DNA of 64,000 nt from Bacteroidota bacterium (lineage in GTDB: Bacteria > Bacteroidota > Bacteroidia > B-17B0 > Aurantibacillaceae). A model generated the notes under the pieces. It made no database searches. It had not been told where the DNA came from and saw only the letters and a list, made by a program, of their open reading frames with translations. This document shows, one piece after another, positions 21,146 to 29,229 of the stretch; the stretch's first letter is position 1; each line of letters begins with the position of its first letter. Location of the stretch: NCBI GenBank assembly GCA_018267825.1, contig JAFDXR010000008.1:186001-250000 (forward strand), given 5' to 3'. The position numbers and the translations under genes are program-made.

Positions 21146-22666
21146 TCAGGAAACCTGTTTCACTTTGAGTTGCTGCCCCATCAGGAGTTTGGAGTTTTTA
21201 TTAAGCTTATTCATATCGAGCAGCTCCTGTACGGTGATCCCGTATTTTTTGGCGATCATGTAATAAGTCTCCCCTTTTTTCACCTTATGGTACTGTGTTT
21301 TTGCCGAGGCATTATCTGCGAGTTTCTTAGGCTCCGAGGATGCCGCCGAATCGCTTTTGGCATTGCTTGCCAGGTTGGTTTGAGGCTCTTTCGGTGTATC
21401 GTTTGCTTTTGCCGGATTGGTCTGAGGTACATCCTGGCGCACATAGATCACCAGTTTTTTACCGGCACGGATGCCTTTTTTACCAATGTAGTTCCAGCTT
21501 CGGATATCGGCCACAGTAACGCCATATTTGCGGGCAATGGTGCTGAGTTTTTCTCCGTTCTTCACCACATGCGTTTTCTGAACTTCTTTCACTACGGTAG
21601 AAGCGGATGCCAGTTCACTTTGCTGTGCTTTTATCGCTGCATAAATCTCCTGCTCGTTTGAAATGAATGTACCGATCTTGGCTTTCGGAAGCGTGAGCAT
21701 GTTGCCACCGGCCGGAATTACGTTTTTGCGGTACTGCGGATTGAAGTACTGAATCTCATCCATAGGCACATCCAGTGCTGTAGAGATCTGCTCGAAGCTC
21801 ATTGGTTCTTTTACAATGGCCGTATCTACTTCAAAATAACTTTTGCGTGGTGTTGCCGGATAAATATTATGTTCGGCTGTATAGTTCATGACGTAGTTGG
21901 CAGCAATAAACGCAGGTACATAAGCCTGGGTTTCAGCCGGCAGGTAAGGGCGGATTTCCCAATAGGTTTTTTTACCGCCGCTGCGGCGAATCGCTTTACT
22001 GATGGTTCCAGGACCCGCATTGTAAGCGGCAAGTACCATCTGCCAGTCGCCAAACATGTTGTAAAGGCTCTGCAGGTATTCGGCCGCCGACTCTGTAGCT
22101 TTGTATACATCCGAACGTTCATCGATATAGGATGTCACGTTCAGTCCGTACATTTTACCGGTCGGGTACATAAACTGCCAGAGGCCCACGGCACCTGCTC
22201 TTGAGCGTGCATTGGGGTTAAGGGCCGACTCAATCACGGCCAGGTGTTTGAGTTCCAGCGGCATATTGTGTTTATCGAAAATCTCCTCGAACATCGGGTA
22301 GTATAGCTGGGCCAGGCCCATCATACGGCTAACAAGTTCCCGTTTCCGGATGGTATAGAGATCGATAAATCCTTTTACATGGGGGTTGTACACCAGGTCA
22401 AATGGTGAGTTAACATCGAGCTTGGCCAGTCGGCTTTCGTATACGAAATCATCATAGCGCGGCACGCTGTCGGGGGCAAATTTATATTTGTTGTTTTTCG
22501 GAAATAAAGGCTTGTTGAAGGCCTTTTCCAGCACTTTCTGGGTCGCCAGGCTGTCGAGCATGGCGGCTACAGGGTTATCGGTCATAGTGGTCTGACCAAT
22601 GAGCATACCTCCGGAAAGGAAAACAACGGCTAAGCCCCTGCCGAAAATCTGTTTTAGTGTGAGCAT
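21146..22666 (-). CDS. Membrane-bound lytic transglycosylase with two LysM domains (MltD-like)
   Basis: 506 residues with an N-terminal export signal (LAVVFLSGGMLIGQ). A transglycosylase domain (about 100-260) carries the catalytic Glu in KHLAVIESALNPNARSRAG followed by VGLWQFMYPTGKMYGL and AAYNAGPGTISKAIRR. Two LysM repeats follow: HVVKNGEKLSTIARKYGVTV (about 365) and YHKVKKGETYYMIAKKYGI (about 455), joined by a Ser/Ala/Lys-rich linker. It cleaves peptidoglycan between MurNAc and GlcNAc in the periplasm, with LysM holding it to glycan. It is a single-gene unit with its own terminator. Confidence 0.92.
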   Translation of the reverse strand: MLTLKQIFGRGLAVVFLSGGMLIGQTTMTDNPVAAMLDSLATQKVLEKAFNKPLFPKNNKYKFAPDSVPRYDDFVYESRLAKLDVNSPFDLVYNPHVKGFIDLYTIRKRELVSRMMGLAQLYYPMFEEIFDKHNMPLELKHLAVIESALNPNARSRAGAVGLWQFMYPTGKMYGLNVTSYIDERSDVYKATESAAEYLQSLYNMFGDWQMVLAAYNAGPGTISKAIRRSGGKKTYWEIRPYLPAETQAYVPAFIAANYVMNYTAEHNIYPATPRKSYFEVDTAIVKEPMSFEQISTALDVPMDEIQYFNPQYRKNVIPAGGNMLTLPKAKIGTFISNEQEIYAAIKAQQSELASASTVVKEVQKTHVVKNGEKLSTIARKYGVTVADIRSWNYIGKKGIRAGKKLVIYVRQDVPQTNPAKANDTPKEPQTNLASNAKSDSAASSEPKKLADNASAKTQYHKVKKGETYYMIAKKYGITVQELLDMNKLNKNSKLLMGQQLKVKQVS

Positions 22667-22787
22667 GTCGTGTGTTTTGGTTTCTATTATAACGTTGTGT
22701 ATATGAAAATGTTACATATTTTACATTTTCATTCAAACAAGTATAAAAAATAATATCTGGTATTAAAAGTTAAAGAAGTTAAATTTT

Positions 22788-22795
22788 TAACTTTG
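22788..22795 (+). promoter_or_regulatory. -7 element just ahead of the GTG at 22800
   Basis: TAACTTTG fits TANNTTTG and ends only five bases before the GTG start, so the transcript would begin at or next to the start codon (leaderless). No good -33 is visible. Confidence 0.5.
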
Positions 22796-22799
22796 CGCT

Positions 22800-23240
22800 G
22801 TGAAAAAGAAAGATGACCTGGATGAACCCAGGGAGTATTTTGAAAGAAATGTGCTCCTGATCCTTATTTTCGTTGCTATAAGCTCTGCCCTGATGTGGTT
22901 ATGCGTAGACATGCTGCGCGATGTAAATCCCTGGGGAACCCTGGTAGGTGTACCCGGTATTATATTTACATTTCAAACCCTCTGGCTGATTACAAATCCT
23001 TACGCCATTGTGTATGAAGACCGTTTTGAGATCAAACACAGTTTCTTTTATGGGAAAGTGGTGTATTTCCTGGATCTGAAAGGGGTCAAAGACCTGAAAG
23101 CCTCCCGTTTTACCATCGTATATAATGATGATGAACCTGAGCGTCTTCCCCTGCTCGGAATGCGTGGCTCGCATAAAAAAACACTGATCAAAAAACTGGA
23201 AGAAAAAATTGAGAAAAGCAAGGCTTCGCGCCTGTTTTAA
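22800..23240 (+). CDS. Hypothetical two-helix membrane protein with a PH-like tail
   Basis: 146 residues from a GTG. Two transmembrane helices (LLILIFVAISSALMWLCVDM and LVGVPGIIFTFQTLWLI) precede a soluble part (YEDRFEIKHSFFYGKVVYF...FTIVYNDDEPERLPL) with the strand pattern of bacterial PH-like domains. Not recognised as a named family. Its last 4 bases overlap the convergent AhpD-like gene. The strong -7 element right before the GTG supports this start. Confidence 0.65.
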   Translation: MKKKDDLDEPREYFERNVLLILIFVAISSALMWLCVDMLRDVNPWGTLVGVPGIIFTFQTLWLITNPYAIVYEDRFEIKHSFFYGKVVYFLDLKGVKDLKASRFTIVYNDDEPERLPLLGMRGSHKKTLIKKLEEKIEKSKASRLF

Positions 23241-23581
23241 GACTGCTTTATAAGCTCTTCCCAGTACTCGGCTGCACGGCGCGTGTGAGGAATCACAATG
23301 GTTCCACCCACAATATTGGCCACCGCAAATACTTCATAAATCTCTTCGGTGCTGCAACCCTGCTCATGGCATTTACCTAGGTGGTATTTGATGCAATCAT
23401 CGCAACGCAACACCATACTGGCTACAAGTCCAAGCAATTCCTTGGTTTTCACAGGAAGTGCCCCTTCGGCATAGGTGTTTGTATCAAGATTGAATAAACG
23501 TTTAAGAACCAGATTCTCCTTACCGAGAATCACCTCGTTCATTTTTGTCCGGTAATCGTTAAACTCCTGTATACTGCTCAT
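23237..23581 (-). CDS. Carboxymuconolactone decarboxylase / AhpD-like protein
   Basis: 114 residues, all helical in appearance, with the AhpD-type redox motif LRCDDCIKYHLGKCHEQG (CxxC followed by His) and EEIYEVFAVANIVGGT. AhpD-like proteins reduce peroxiredoxins or act as general thiol oxidoreductases; the decarboxylase members lack the cysteines, so a redox role is more likely here. It lies 3 bases from the tatC gene upstream, in the same direction, so is probably co-transcribed with it. Confidence 0.88.
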   Translation of the reverse strand: MSSIQEFNDYRTKMNEVILGKENLVLKRLFNLDTNTYAEGALPVKTKELLGLVASMVLRCDDCIKYHLGKCHEQGCSTEEIYEVFAVANIVGGTIVIPHTRRAAEYWEELIKQS

Positions 23582-23584
23582 GGT

Positions 23585-24427
23585 TTATAGTTTGTCGAGT
23601 TTATGTTTTTTCACAACATAGGCCGATACAAAAATACTGATTTCGTAAAGGGCATACATCGGAATAGCAACCACCATCTGCGATGTAACATCGGGGCTTG
23701 GTGTAATGACCGCTGCCACAATCAGAATAACCACCACCGCATATTTTCTGTACTTGCGCATGAATGACGGTGTCAGTAAGGTCATGCGGGTGAGGAAATA
23801 TACCAGAATCGGCATTTCGAACACAAGTCCCGCCACCAGTGTCATGGTAGAGATCAGGGAGATGTAATCGTCGAGCGTATTATTGGTTTGTACAATATCA
23901 CTGCTCGATAGTTTATAGTTGATGAGAAAGTTATAAGACATCGGGAAAAGCAGGAAGTAACCGAATGCAATGCCTATGAAAAATAATACAGAGGCAATGA
24001 TCACAAAAAAACGAACCGGCGAAGCTTCTGTGGCTTTAAGGGCCGGGCGTATAAACCGCCATAATTCCCATAGCACATAGGGGCAACCCAGAATAAGTCC
24101 GCCCATCAGGGAAATCCACATGTGTGTAAAAAACTGTTCTGAAGCCGAGAGGGTTTGCAGGTGAGGTGTTTTTACGGTCATACACATCACGTCGCCTGCG
24201 CCAATTTTATATCCCAGTGAACACAGGGCTTTGTAAGAAATAAAATCCTGTCGCAGCGGGCCAAAAATAACCGTATCGAACATGAAGTCGTTGAAGCAGA
24301 AACAGGCAATGCCAATAACAACGATCACAAGGGCGCTTCTTACCAGGTGCCAGCGAAGGGCCTCCAGGTGCTGAAGAAAGGACATTTCTCCTGCGCCTGA
24401 TTCCGAACTATTTCCAAACAGTGCCAT
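23585..24427 (-). CDS. tatC: Sec-independent protein translocase TatC
   Basis: 280 residues from ATG 24427; the longer frame begins with a TTG overlapping the -7 element TACATTTG and is not preferred. TatC hallmarks are EMSFLQHLEALRWHLVRSA at the start and the six-helix pattern with FGPLRQDFISYKALCSLGYK in the first periplasmic loop and GLVFEMPILVYFLTRMTLLTP later. It recognises twin-arginine signals of folded exported proteins. TatA/B is not in the window. It leads a two-gene unit with the AhpD-like gene. Confidence 0.95.
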   Translation of the reverse strand: MALFGNSSESGAGEMSFLQHLEALRWHLVRSALVIVVIGIACFCFNDFMFDTVIFGPLRQDFISYKALCSLGYKIGAGDVMCMTVKTPHLQTLSASEQFFTHMWISLMGGLILGCPYVLWELWRFIRPALKATEASPVRFFVIIASVLFFIGIAFGYFLLFPMSYNFLINYKLSSSDIVQTNNTLDDYISLISTMTLVAGLVFEMPILVYFLTRMTLLTPSFMRKYRKYAVVVILIVAAVITPSPDVTSQMVVAIPMYALYEISIFVSAYVVKKHKLDKL

Positions 24428-24436
24428 ATAGCGCTG

Positions 24437-24444
24437 CAAATGTA
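24437..24444 (-). promoter_or_regulatory. -7 element of tatC
   Basis: On the minus strand TACATTTG ends nine bases before the tatC ATG, giving an extremely short or absent 5' leader. Confidence 0.55.
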
Positions 24445-24488
24445 CGATTTATGAGAGTAATATGAGAAAAAAAGCCTCCGGGTGTCTT

Positions 24489-25163
24489 TTACTTTTTTTG
24501 CAGGAGTTTTTTGATTTCAGGAAAGGCTTTCTCTTCCCAGAAGGCATACTCCCTGGCCGAAGGATGCAGCCCATCTGCGGCTACCAGCGAAGCATCGGTT
24601 CCCATGGCTTTTGAAAGCGGAAAAACATCGATACACAGAAGTCCGCGACGAACGGCCTCTTGCTGAATTATGGCATTGAATGCTGAAATGCCTTCACTGA
24701 TATTGCGGCCACGGCTATACAAAGCTCCCTGTGGCGTAACTCCGAAATCGGGAATCGTGAACAACACCAGGTGGTTCTTAACCGGTAGTCCGGACTGCAC
24801 ATGATCGAGTATAAAAACCAGGTTTTTGTGAAAATCGGTGCTATCAACTCCCCGCACCCAGTCGTTGACTCCAATGAGCAGGGTTACAAAGTCGGGTTTT
24901 GTTTCATCAAACACAGGCAACTCCTCATCGATCAGGTTCTGCGTGCTATAGCCGTTGCGTGCCGGGATGGCTTCCAGGTTTATTGCAATGCCCGCAGCCG
25001 CGAGGTGTTTGACAAGTATATCGGGCCAGTGTTCCTGCGCGGTACCCGTGCCGGTGCAAATGGTATAGGAATCTCCCAGGGCCACATACCGCAAGGGGCG
25101 CGGCTGCGCATTGCTCAGCGAAAAGATCGTCATGAAAAAGATGCTGTAAATTATTCTCTGCAT
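24489..25163 (-). CDS. Secreted SGNH/GDSL hydrolase
   Basis: 224 residues: signal peptide (IIYSIFFMTIFSLSNAQP), block I RYVALGDSYTICTGTG with the catalytic Ser, block II with ARNGYSTQNL, block III LIGVNDW (oxyanion Asn) and block V ADGLHPSAREY with Asp and His. SGNH enzymes are esterases, lysophospholipases or deacetylases; the substrate cannot be read from sequence. Single gene, divergent from the lipoprotein-like gene at 25236. Confidence 0.9.
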   Translation of the reverse strand: MQRIIYSIFFMTIFSLSNAQPRPLRYVALGDSYTICTGTGTAQEHWPDILVKHLAAAGIAINLEAIPARNGYSTQNLIDEELPVFDETKPDFVTLLIGVNDWVRGVDSTDFHKNLVFILDHVQSGLPVKNHLVLFTIPDFGVTPQGALYSRGRNISEGISAFNAIIQQEAVRRGLLCIDVFPLSKAMGTDASLVAADGLHPSAREYAFWEEKAFPEIKKLLQKK

Positions 25164-25235
25164 GTGTTATATACGAACGCTGCGAATACAGGGATGTGTT
25201 TTTTATTATATTTACTCTATAAAATTAAACCTGTG

Positions 25236-26402
25236 ATGAAATATTTTTATGCCTGCATCATTACTTTATCGATTGGTGTTTTTTGTTTTTGTTCCGGCGA
25301 AAAAGAAACCGTGAAAGACAACACAAAAAATCCGTCTATAGCACAATGTCTCGATGAAAAAACAATGTTTCTGTTTGACTCCGTAACGAAAGTTTCGGAG
25401 AAAGTGAGCGCCCAGCAAAAAGCCGAAGGCCGTAAATATTTTCTGCAGGCCATGGATATCCTGGTGAATAAGAAGAACCCACAAGGCAGTATCGAATTTT
25501 TCAAAGAATCTATTTTTTATTACCCGAGCGACAAGAGCTATTTCTATCTTACCAAAGCATACATTGCCACGGGAGACGCAGAGAATGCCCGTAAAGCCAG
25601 TGAAATAACAGGTGCCCTGGGTTACGAACCGTTTTATGAAGTGTATTACCAGGATGCATTGATCAGCGCACTGGGCAAGGATACAAATCTCTGTCTCGAA
25701 AACCTGAGTCAGGCTATTATGGAAGGTTTCCTCAATAAAGACCGCCTCAACAATGAAAAAGCATTTGACTTTATGCGCGACAACGAGCGTTTCCAGGCCA
25801 TGATGGTAAACACGTTTAACGACGACGCTAAATTGAAACAACTGGTGTTCAAAGGTTTTCTGAAATTATTCCCCGACATGCAGCTGCCTTATACAGAGCC
25901 TATCGACAGTGTATCGCGCTACAACTACGACCATTACATTAATTACGACTATGCCGCATTTATTCCGGGTATGGAAGACGGCCGTTTTTCACGTGATGTC
26001 ACCAATGAGTATTTATACGTAGGGAAGCTCCGGCTCGACAACAATCACCAGGCGGTGATCTACAAAACCGTCCTGGCTATTGCCGACACCCTGAACCCCG
26101 TGAAAACCTATGTTCAGACCTACGACTCATTAGGCAATTTACTGGACAGTGAAATGATCGGCTGTTTTTGTTCACCGACCTCCTCTATGGTTTTTACCAT
26201 CGATAAAGATTATACCATACATACCACAGAATACAAGGTAAACTGGCTCAATGACCCACTCGAAAAAGGCTATGCCGGAAATACAATCACCTCTACCGAA
26301 GCCGGGAAAAGTACTTCGGTACGTGTAGATGTTTCGGGAACCATTGCCCGCGAAGGCGTTGCGAGCAGCGCCGAAAATGCCAAAACAAAAAGTGGCGGTT
26401 AG
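25236..26402 (+). CDS. Hypothetical exported protein with TPR-like region
   Basis: 388 residues from ATG 25236, which gives a signal sequence (YFYACIITLSIGVFCFCSG) ending in cysteines that could be a lipobox, though FCFC is a weak match. A TPR-like helical region (FLQAMDILVNKKNPQGSIEF, KAYIATGDAENARKASEITG) follows, then a beta-rich C-terminal half (YLYVGKLRLDNNHQAVIYKT) with TIHTTEYKVNWLNDPLE. Not recognised as a named family. A longer in-frame extension reaching back into the divergent SGNH gene is rejected because it lacks a signal sequence. Confidence 0.65.
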   Translation: MKYFYACIITLSIGVFCFCSGEKETVKDNTKNPSIAQCLDEKTMFLFDSVTKVSEKVSAQQKAEGRKYFLQAMDILVNKKNPQGSIEFFKESIFYYPSDKSYFYLTKAYIATGDAENARKASEITGALGYEPFYEVYYQDALISALGKDTNLCLENLSQAIMEGFLNKDRLNNEKAFDFMRDNERFQAMMVNTFNDDAKLKQLVFKGFLKLFPDMQLPYTEPIDSVSRYNYDHYINYDYAAFIPGMEDGRFSRDVTNEYLYVGKLRLDNNHQAVIYKTVLAIADTLNPVKTYVQTYDSLGNLLDSEMIGCFCSPTSSMVFTIDKDYTIHTTEYKVNWLNDPLEKGYAGNTITSTEAGKSTSVRVDVSGTIAREGVASSAENAKTKSGG

Positions 26403-26703
26403 AGTTGCCGTGGTCAGATAATCTCATCGTACATATTCCTTCTGAATAACATACATGTTCGGCTCTTACGGAGCCGTCTGTGCGGCCATACATACCTGTA
26501 TTCATCACGATAAGTCCCTGCGGGCTGCTGTGTTTGGATTAAAGTATTGTTGAATTTTCGAAGTGAAAGCTTATGCAGGGGATACATGATCCATGGCCCC
26601 AGCGGGGCCAAATATTATTACGTACCATCTGCCATGCCTGGCTCATTGCTCCGTAGGAGCAAAACACAAATGGATGCCGATCAAAACGAAATGCAGGAAA
26701 CGG
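26403..26703. repeat. Intergenic cluster of short palindromes (decayed dispersed repeat)
   Basis: 300 bases without a gene but with four small palindromes: CGGCTC-N5-GAGCCG (26460-26476), CCC-TGC-GGG (26516-26523), GGCCCC-AGC-GGGGCC (26595-26609) and GCTCC-GTA-GGAGC (26648-26660). This resembles REP-like interspersed elements of Bacteroidota genomes. No transposase is adjacent. Confidence 0.5.
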
Positions 26704-27336
26704 CTAAGCTTTGTTTTTTGTGTAATAAATAATCGTTTCTGCTATAACCAGGTTCAGAGTCCAGCTAAGCCAGGCAATCAGGGCATATTCCGTGCGGGCA
26801 TCCAGGTGTAAAAAATGTGGCAGCACCAAAGCCATGAGACGCAGGCTAATGGCTGACAGTGTGAGCGCATAACTCCTGATCATCCAGTGTCGGTGTTCTT
26901 CCCATTGTTTTTTAAGCGCTTTGTATATAGCCAGGCCGGTGGTAAAAATCCAGAGCAGAGAAAGCATGATGAAACTCGCCCGGGCCAGGTCATTTCCATT
27001 GGCATAAAGCGCCAGCACAAACCCCGATGGGCCGGCGAGACAGAGTATATCGGTCACATAGATATACCCCATGCTGCGGTGGAGGCCGCGGTATTTTTTC
27101 TGAATGTACTCCGAGAACTGGGTCAACCCCGCCACAAGCGCAAATATGCTGAAGAGAATGTGTACATAAAATGCCCAACGCCAATGACTCAGGTGAATGA
27201 TTTTTTGTTTGGTAAGCAGGAAATCCACGTCTGTTCTGAAACCCAGGTAGGGAATTGTGAGGTCAAGCATAAGCCAGCAAAACAGGGCGATGAGGCACAG
27301 CCAGATGATTGAATACATTTTCCTGAAAACACGCAT
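26704..27336 (-). CDS. DUF2306 family integral membrane protein
   Basis: 210 residues from ATG 27336. At least six hydrophobic helices; family features include HLSHWRWAFYVHILFSIFAL, QFSEYIQKKYRGLHRSMGYIYV (conserved His and Arg) and WEEHRHWMIRSYALTLSA (His-Trp-Met-Ile-Arg). DUF2306 proteins are predicted membrane proteins with histidines that could bind haem or metal; function unknown. A minus-strand TACATTTG at 27344-27351 ends seven bases before the ATG, so the mRNA is almost leaderless. Confidence 0.85.
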   Translation of the reverse strand: MRVFRKMYSIIWLCLIALFCWLMLDLTIPYLGFRTDVDFLLTKQKIIHLSHWRWAFYVHILFSIFALVAGLTQFSEYIQKKYRGLHRSMGYIYVTDILCLAGPSGFVLALYANGNDLARASFIMLSLLWIFTTGLAIYKALKKQWEEHRHWMIRSYALTLSAISLRLMALVLPHFLHLDARTEYALIAWLSWTLNLVIAETIIYYTKNKA

Positions 27337-27343
27337 GTCAAGG

Positions 27344-27351
27344 CAAATGTA
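27344..27351 (-). promoter_or_regulatory. -7 element of the DUF2306 gene
   Basis: Minus-strand TACATTTG just upstream of the ATG at 27336. Confidence 0.5.
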
Positions 27352-27356
27352 CAAAA

Positions 27357-27755
27357 CTATGCGCTTTCTGTTTTTTGGGCAAAGGCAATCACATGTCCAT
27401 CAGGGTCGGCTACGTAAGCCACACAATCGCCCCAGTTGCGATCGGCAGGTTCACTTATCTGTATGGCACCACAGGCCAGCGCATGCCGATATGCAGCATG
27501 AACATCTTCCACACCCAGGTATAGTTCGCAACGTGGAATCCCATGACCGGTTTCGGGATGTGGTAGTCTATCACCCAGTATTTTTGCAATGCCGTGATTG
27601 GGCATCAGTCCCAGTTTACAGCCTGCCAAGAGTTCGAATTATGTCATACCGGGTACATGAAGTACTGGTGGCATTTGTAAAATAGTTTCATAGAATGCGC
27701 GGCTCACTTCCTGATTGCTAACGTACAGAATAATTTCAACAGCTGCCGGGCGCAT
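27357..27755 (-). pseudogene. VOC family (glyoxalase/bleomycin resistance) gene with a nonsense codon
   Basis: Reading from ATG 27755, 38 codons (MRPAAVEIILYVSNQEVSRA, then FYETILQMPPVLHVPGMT) lead to TAA at 27641-27639. The same frame continues at once with FELLAGCKLGLMPNHG and ends normally at 27357 with YVADPDGHVIAFAQ, the usual VOC C-terminal motif. The stop replaces the position where VOC proteins read T-E-F-E, consistent with a single GAA to TAA change. No frameshift is needed. Either a fresh pseudogene or a sequencing error. A short internal start could still make the C-terminal half, but that would not complete a VOC fold. Confidence 0.8.
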
Positions 27756-27761
27756 GTATCT

Positions 27762-29045
27762 CTATCCTTTATGGAGGATCTCCGATAAAATCTCACCGAA
27801 ACGATAAATGTCTTCGTAGGAGTTGTACATCGGTACCGGCGCGCAGCGAATCACATTCGGTTCGCGCCAGTCGGGAATGACACCATTTTCAATGAGTTTA
27901 TTATAAAGGGCTTTGCCTTGTCCGTGCGCCACAATAGACAGCTGGCAGCCACGGTGTTCGGAAGGTGTTATAATTTCGAGTGCCCCACGTCCTGCCGCCA
28001 CTTCTTTCGCACTGATTTCTTTAACAACAAATTCGAGGTATGCTGTCAGTGTTTTGCTTTTGGCAATAAGTGCATCCATACCAACTTCATCGAACATATC
28101 GAGTGCGGCACGACAGGCAGCCATTGCAAAAATAGGTGCGTTACTCAGTTGCCAGCGTTCCGCTGTTTTGATGGGTACAAATGTTTTATCCATCAGGAAA
28201 CGCGTTTCCTTGTCGTGTCCCCACCAGCCTGCAAACAAAGGCAGATCGGTATTGGCATGATGTTTTTCGTGTACAAAGGCGCCAGCCACACTGCCGGGCC
28301 CACTGTTCAGGTATTTATAACTGCACCAGGCTGCAAAATCAACGCCCCAGTCGTGCAGGTTCAGTTTCAGGTTTCCTGCGCCATGCGCCAGGTCGAAGCC
28401 AACAACAGCACCAGCCTTATGACCGGCTTCTGTAATGCCTTTCATATCGAATACCTGTCCGCTGAAATAGTTGACACCACCAATCATGATGAGGGCCAGG
28501 GAATCCTTATGTTTTTCAATAGCTTCGTAAATATCTTCGTGGCGAAGACAATATTCACCTTCGCGCGGGAATACTTCAATAAGTGCATCATCGATGGAAT
28601 AGCCATGAAACTTAACCTGCGATTGCAGGGCATACTGATCGCTTGGAAATGCTTTGGCCTCGCAAAGAATTTTATAGCGCTGTTTGGTCGGTCTGTAAAA
28701 AGACACCATCAGCAAATGCAGGTTCACGGTGAGTTGGTTCATCATCACCACTTCCGATGATTTTGCCCCGACGATTTTCGCCATCTTTTCAGTCAGAAAC
28801 TCGTGATAAGGCATCCAGGGATGTTTAGCCAACACGTGTCCTTCCACACCGAATTTTGCCCAGTCGTTCAACTCCTCCTGGATATAGCTCTGCGTTGCTT
28901 TGGGCTGCAGACCCAGTGAGTTTCCCGTAAAATAAACCACTTCACGGTTGTTGTGCGCAGGGAATAAAAACCTGTCGCGGTATGCGTGTAATTTATCAGC
29001 CTGATCGAGCTGTTTGGCAAAATCCAATGTATTCTGAAAGTTCAT
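27762..29045 (-). CDS. kynU: Kynureninase
   Basis: 427 residues, full length for the family. PLP lysine K244 in WCSYKYLNSGPGSVAG, with VVGFDLAHGAGNLKLNLHDW before it and YFTGNSLGLQPKATQ near the N-terminus. It hydrolyses L-kynurenine to anthranilate and alanine, or 3-hydroxykynurenine to 3-hydroxyanthranilate, in tryptophan breakdown or NAD synthesis. No other kyn gene is in the window. The VOC pseudogene lies 6 bases downstream in the same direction. Confidence 0.95.
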   Translation of the reverse strand: MNFQNTLDFAKQLDQADKLHAYRDRFLFPAHNNREVVYFTGNSLGLQPKATQSYIQEELNDWAKFGVEGHVLAKHPWMPYHEFLTEKMAKIVGAKSSEVVMMNQLTVNLHLLMVSFYRPTKQRYKILCEAKAFPSDQYALQSQVKFHGYSIDDALIEVFPREGEYCLRHEDIYEAIEKHKDSLALIMIGGVNYFSGQVFDMKGITEAGHKAGAVVGFDLAHGAGNLKLNLHDWGVDFAAWCSYKYLNSGPGSVAGAFVHEKHHANTDLPLFAGWWGHDKETRFLMDKTFVPIKTAERWQLSNAPIFAMAACRAALDMFDEVGMDALIAKSKTLTAYLEFVVKEISAKEVAAGRGALEIITPSEHRGCQLSIVAHGQGKALYNKLIENGVIPDWREPNVIRCAPVPMYNSYEDIYRFGEILSEILHKG

Positions 29046-29195
29046 GGGCCAAATTTAAAAGTATTTGATTGAATTCAAACAAATTCTGCTCATCCAAAAC
29101 CCTTGCCGGGCAATGATATATGTCATGGCCGGACCTTTTATATACAGGTAAACCGGGACCCGGGAGCTTCGTTTTTATTTTATAAGCCCATTCGC

Positions 29196-29203
29196 TACAT
29201 TTG
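29196..29203 (+). promoter_or_regulatory. -7 element of pepT
   Basis: TACATTTG 26 bases before the pepT ATG; the -33 region is T-rich but lacks a clear TTG. Confidence 0.5.
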
Positions 29204-29229
29204 GATGCATTCAAAAATATATACCGATC

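Noticed and set aside
24801-25235. 145-codon N-terminal extension of the TPR-like protein
   Set aside because: It lies on top of the divergent SGNH gene and has no signal sequence, while ATG 25236 does.
26460-26660. CRISPR array
   Set aside because: The palindromes differ from each other and the intervals are irregular.
18961-29045. Functional link between kynureninase and the kynurenine in MbnP
   Set aside because: MbnP kynurenine forms on the protein; kynureninase acts on free kynurenine and lies 8 kb away in another transcript.
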